NCBI GenBank assembly: GCA_024231955.1
Contig: JAAEPZ010000591.1
Location: 1-64,000 of the forward strand
DNA: 64,000 nucleotides
Reading direction: 5' to 3'
From: a bacterium
GTDB lineage: Bacteria; Krumholzibacteriota; Krumholzibacteriia; JACNKJ01
Position 1 is the stretch's first letter; each line of letters opens with the position of its first letter. Shown here piece by piece: positions 61,945-64,000 of this stretch. The notes beneath the pieces are model-generated. The model was not told where the DNA came from. It made no database searches and saw only the letters and a list, made by a program, of their open reading frames with translations. The translations under genes and the position numbers were made by a program.

Positions 61945-61959
61945 CGAGCGAGGAGGGCC

Positions 61960-62466
61960 GTGGGCTGTAATATAGAGATAAAGGCTCGCGTGGTTAATCC
62001 TGATGAGCTGCAAGCCAGGCTGGAGACACTGACCTCCTCGACGCCCGAGGTGATAGATCAGAGTGACAGCTTCTATAATTGTGCGAATGGTCGTTTGAAA
62101 CTGCGGCGGTTTGCCGGTGGGCACGGTGAGTTGATCCAGTATCATCGTCCCGATTCAGAAGCGCCCGGCGCTTCGACCTATCAGCTGGTCCCCTGCGATG
62201 ATCCCGAGGCGTTGCACTCCGCCCTGGCGGCCGCATACGGTTGTCGGGGCTGGGTGAATAAACGGCGTTTGCTGTTCATGATCGGGCAAACACGGGTGCA
62301 CCTCGATATGGTTGAAGGTCTGGGGAGTTTTCTCGAACTGGAGGTCGTCCTGAGCCCGGACCAGGCTCAGGAAGAGGGGGTTGCCGTTGCCGAGTCGATA
62401 ATGGAGCAGCTCGGTGTGGAACGCAGTCACCTGATTGATAAGGCATATATTGATCTGTTGTCCTGA
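61960..62466 (+). CDS. CYTH-domain protein (class IV adenylate cyclase / thiamine-triphosphatase-like)
   Basis: A 168-residue cytosolic protein starting at GTG 61960, with GGAGG 5 bases upstream. The CYTH tunnel fold shows 'NIEIKARVVNPDELQARLET', 'SDSFYNCANGRLKLRRFAGG', 'LIQYHRPDSEAPGASTY', 'VNKRRLLFMIGQTRVHLDMV' and 'EGLGSFLELEVVL'. These supply the basic and acidic residues that bind the triphosphate and metal. The N-terminal ExExK signature is reduced to N-I-E-I-K, with the first Glu missing. Most relatives are annotated as class IV adenylate cyclases, but the substrate may be another triphosphate. It is coupled to the SUMF1-like gene at a 15-base distance. Confidence 0.9.
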   Translation: MGCNIEIKARVVNPDELQARLETLTSSTPEVIDQSDSFYNCANGRLKLRRFAGGHGELIQYHRPDSEAPGASTYQLVPCDDPEALHSALAAAYGCRGWVNKRRLLFMIGQTRVHLDMVEGLGSFLELEVVLSPDQAQEEGVAVAESIMEQLGVERSHLIDKAYIDLLS

Positions 62467-62813
62467 GCGAACTGAGTGCCGCCGATTGCCGAAGATGAAC
62501 CCGTACCCAATCAGGTTCCCGAAATCGAGGTAGTTGGTGGAGATGGCCTGGCGTCTGATGCAGATGAAATAATCTGGAATCCGATTATCTACATACCTCC
62601 ACTTGTCGAGAGCGGAAAGGCGCAGGGGTTCGCATTGGCGGTCTATGTCGTACCGATTCCGGTAAAGCGGCGCGCTTGGGGCGCTGGACCGGCGGAATTG
62701 CAGCATTATCGTCTAATGATTCAAGCTAGCGTTTTGCGAAGCCGATAACTCCACTTGAGTAACTGTACATTCGGTGCAGTATGCCCTCTTTTTTTCGAAT
62801 GAGGTAGATGGAG
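62467..62813. other. Intergenic region, no supported gene
   Basis: About 345 bases between the CYTH and REC-HDOD genes. A plus-strand open frame (62476-62748) and a minus-strand one overlapping the CYTH gene have no ribosome site or known motif. A run of seven or eight T residues at 62789-62796 lies just before the next start. Confidence 0.5.
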
Positions 62814-64000
62814 ATGTCGAGTCTGAAAGTACTCTTTGTCGACGATGAGCCCGAAGTGCTGGCAAGGCTTAAAGATGAGCTGCAAAATCAGGGGGACGGC
62901 TGGAGCTTTGCCTTTGCTGAGAGCGGACGCAAGGCCCTGGTTGCAATGGATATCAAGAACTTCGATGCCATCGTTGTTGATACCGACATGCCGAATATGG
63001 ATGGACCCAAGCTTCTGAAGAAGGTGCAGAGACGTTTCCCCGGCACCGTCAGGATCATCTTGTCTACCGGGATGGGAGCGGAGATGGGCTTGAAGTCCCT
63101 CGGCTTCGCGCATCAGGCGTTACCCAAATCCACCAGTCCCGCGAACATCTGCATGGCCATCAGCCGCACTTTCCGGATGAGAGACCTGTTCCTCGACAAG
63201 TCCTTTCATCGCCAGATCTCCCGGATACGGTCATTGCCGACACCACCTCCGACATATCGCGAACTGGTCAAGGAGTTTCAGGCGCAGGAGCCGTCGATCA
63301 AGAAGATCGCGGGTATCATATCTCACGATACGGGTCTGACGGCGAAGATGCTGCAGATACTGAACTCAGCATTCTTCGGATTGCCCACACGGATCACGAG
63401 CCCTCTGCATGCGGTTACTTTGCTGGGTCTGGACATGATACAGACACTGGCACTCGCGTCCGGAGTCTTCAGGCAGTTTGAGGTCCAGCGAATGGGCTAC
63501 ATAACGCCGGAATGGATTTCGGACCATGGAATAGCTGTTGGGAAGCTAGCCAAGCAGATTGCCGAGGAGCTCGAGTTGTCCCCGGAGATCTGTGAAAACA
63601 GCCTGCTGGCCGGAATGCTGCACGATGTCGGCAAACTGATGGAACTGGCGTTCTTCAGGGATCAATTCAAGGGCGCCTTCGATACTGCCAGGCGTGATGA
63701 TCAGCTACTTGTCGATGCAGAGAGAGAGCAGATGGGGGTGGGGCACAGTGAGATGGGTGCGCATCTGATGGGCCTTTGGGGAATGCCCAATTCAGTGGTG
63801 GAGGCGATTGCGTTTCACCACTGTCCCCTGCAGGCCGGTGATCTGGGGCTTAGTGAATTGGTGACGGTTCATATCGCCGATGCTCTCATCTGGGAGACCT
63901 ATGATGACCTCAAGCCGCAGGGCGGTGGGTTGGATAAGATGCTGATCAAAAGTTTGAATCTGGAGGATAAAATCCAGACGATACGTGAAAAATTAGTAGA
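62814..64000 (+). CDS. REC-HDOD signalling protein, cut by the window end
   Basis: Open from the ATG at 62814 (MSSLKVLFVDDEPEVLARLK) to the last base, about 395 codons; an ATG two codons earlier is also possible. GAGG lies about 9 bases before 62814. The receiver (1-120) has the acidic pair in 'LFVDDEP' and the phospho-Asp in 'FDAIVVDTDMPNMDGPKLL'; K lies in 'QALPKSTSP'. Residues about 140-340 form an HDOD domain: 'RELVKEFQAQEPSIKKIAGI', 'ILNSAFFGLPTRITSPLHAV', 'LLAGMLHDVGKLMELAFFRD', 'VGHSEMGAHLMGLWGMPNSV', 'IAFHHCPLQA'. HDOD response regulators act in cyclic-di-GMP-linked or chemotaxis-like signalling. Confidence 0.92.
   Translation, partial: MSSLKVLFVDDEPEVLARLKDELQNQGDGWSFAFAESGRKALVAMDIKNFDAIVVDTDMPNMDGPKLLKKVQRRFPGTVRIILSTGMGAEMGLKSLGFAHQALPKSTSPANICMAISRTFRMRDLFLDKSFHRQISRIRSLPTPPPTYRELVKEFQAQEPSIKKIAGIISHDTGLTAKMLQILNSAFFGLPTRITSPLHAVTLLGLDMIQTLALASGVFRQFEVQRMGYITPEWISDHGIAVGKLAKQIAEELELSPEICENSLLAGMLHDVGKLMELAFFRDQFKGAFDTARRDDQLLVDAEREQMGVGHSEMGAHLMGLWGMPNSVVEAIAFHHCPLQAGDLGLSELVTVHIADALIWETYDDLKPQGGGLDKMLIKSLNLEDKIQTIREKLV

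Noticed and set aside
62476..62748. A 90-codon frame between the CYTH and HDOD genes
   Set aside because: GTG start without a ribosome site; no recognisable family, although its composition is not plainly random.

Overview
The window reads as one continuous stretch of a Gram-negative bacterial chromosome, moderately GC-rich and densely coded on both strands. Signs of an outer-membrane organism of the wider FCB group (Krumholzibacteriota / Eisenbacteria / Latescibacterota-like) are: a TolQ/ExbB-TolR/ExbD-TonB operon, a small outer-membrane beta-barrel, many exported beta-propeller and PD40 proteins, and large exported proteins ending in a FlgD-like/type A sorting domain with the 'YPNPFNPTT' signature. 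This taxonomic placement is inference. No rRNA, tRNA or CRISPR array was seen.

Layout. 0-8 kb: the edge of an IS481-type insertion sequence, an exported retropepsin-like/PDZ protein facing a TetR regulator, a serine beta-lactamase-like hydrolase, a PD40 protein, a decayed IS3-type orfA scar, an unknown exported protein and an outer-membrane barrel. 8-16 kb: a REC-PAS-GGDEF diguanylate cyclase, a ribbon-helix-helix-like protein with a 6-bladed propeller protein, a membrane protein, a frameshifted secreted-protein pseudogene and the TonB/ExbB/ExbD operon. 16.5-23 kb: a helical-repeat protein plus HD-GYP protein, convergent with a FIST sensor plus hybrid histidine kinase. 23-35 kb: an M48 lipoprotein protease, a large exported protein with a sorting tail, a methyltransferase, a threonine-dehydratase-like enzyme, a CadC-like winged-helix/PD40 membrane regulator, and an operon of a LamG/SMP-30 protein, an S41 protease and a LolA-like protein. 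That operon is followed by two hairpins that carry an identical terminal loop. 35-46 kb: another propeller protein, a YvlB/LiaX-DUF2089-MEMO-like cluster, alkaline phosphatase, an NtrC-type regulator with its histidine kinase, and a REC-histidine kinase. 45-50.8 kb: a methyltransferase-GNAT fusion coupled to a tricorn-type protease, and a GH29 fucosidase. 50.9-59 kb: ECF sigma factor, anti-sigma factor and periplasmic TPR-CHAT protein, translationally coupled, then a giant FG-GAP protein. 59-64 kb: amidase, SUMF1-like protein, CYTH protein and a REC-HDOD protein cut by the window end.

The content is dominated by envelope functions (exported proteases, beta-propellers, sorting-tail proteins) and by signalling (two-component, c-di-GMP, ECF). 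The two most unusual items are the tandem covarying hairpins at 35.03-35.22 kb and the ECF/anti-sigma/CHAT circuit at 50.9-55 kb, where a caspase-like domain is predicted to sit in the periplasm beside the anti-sigma factor's sensor domain. All coordinates and motifs were read by eye; no database search was run.
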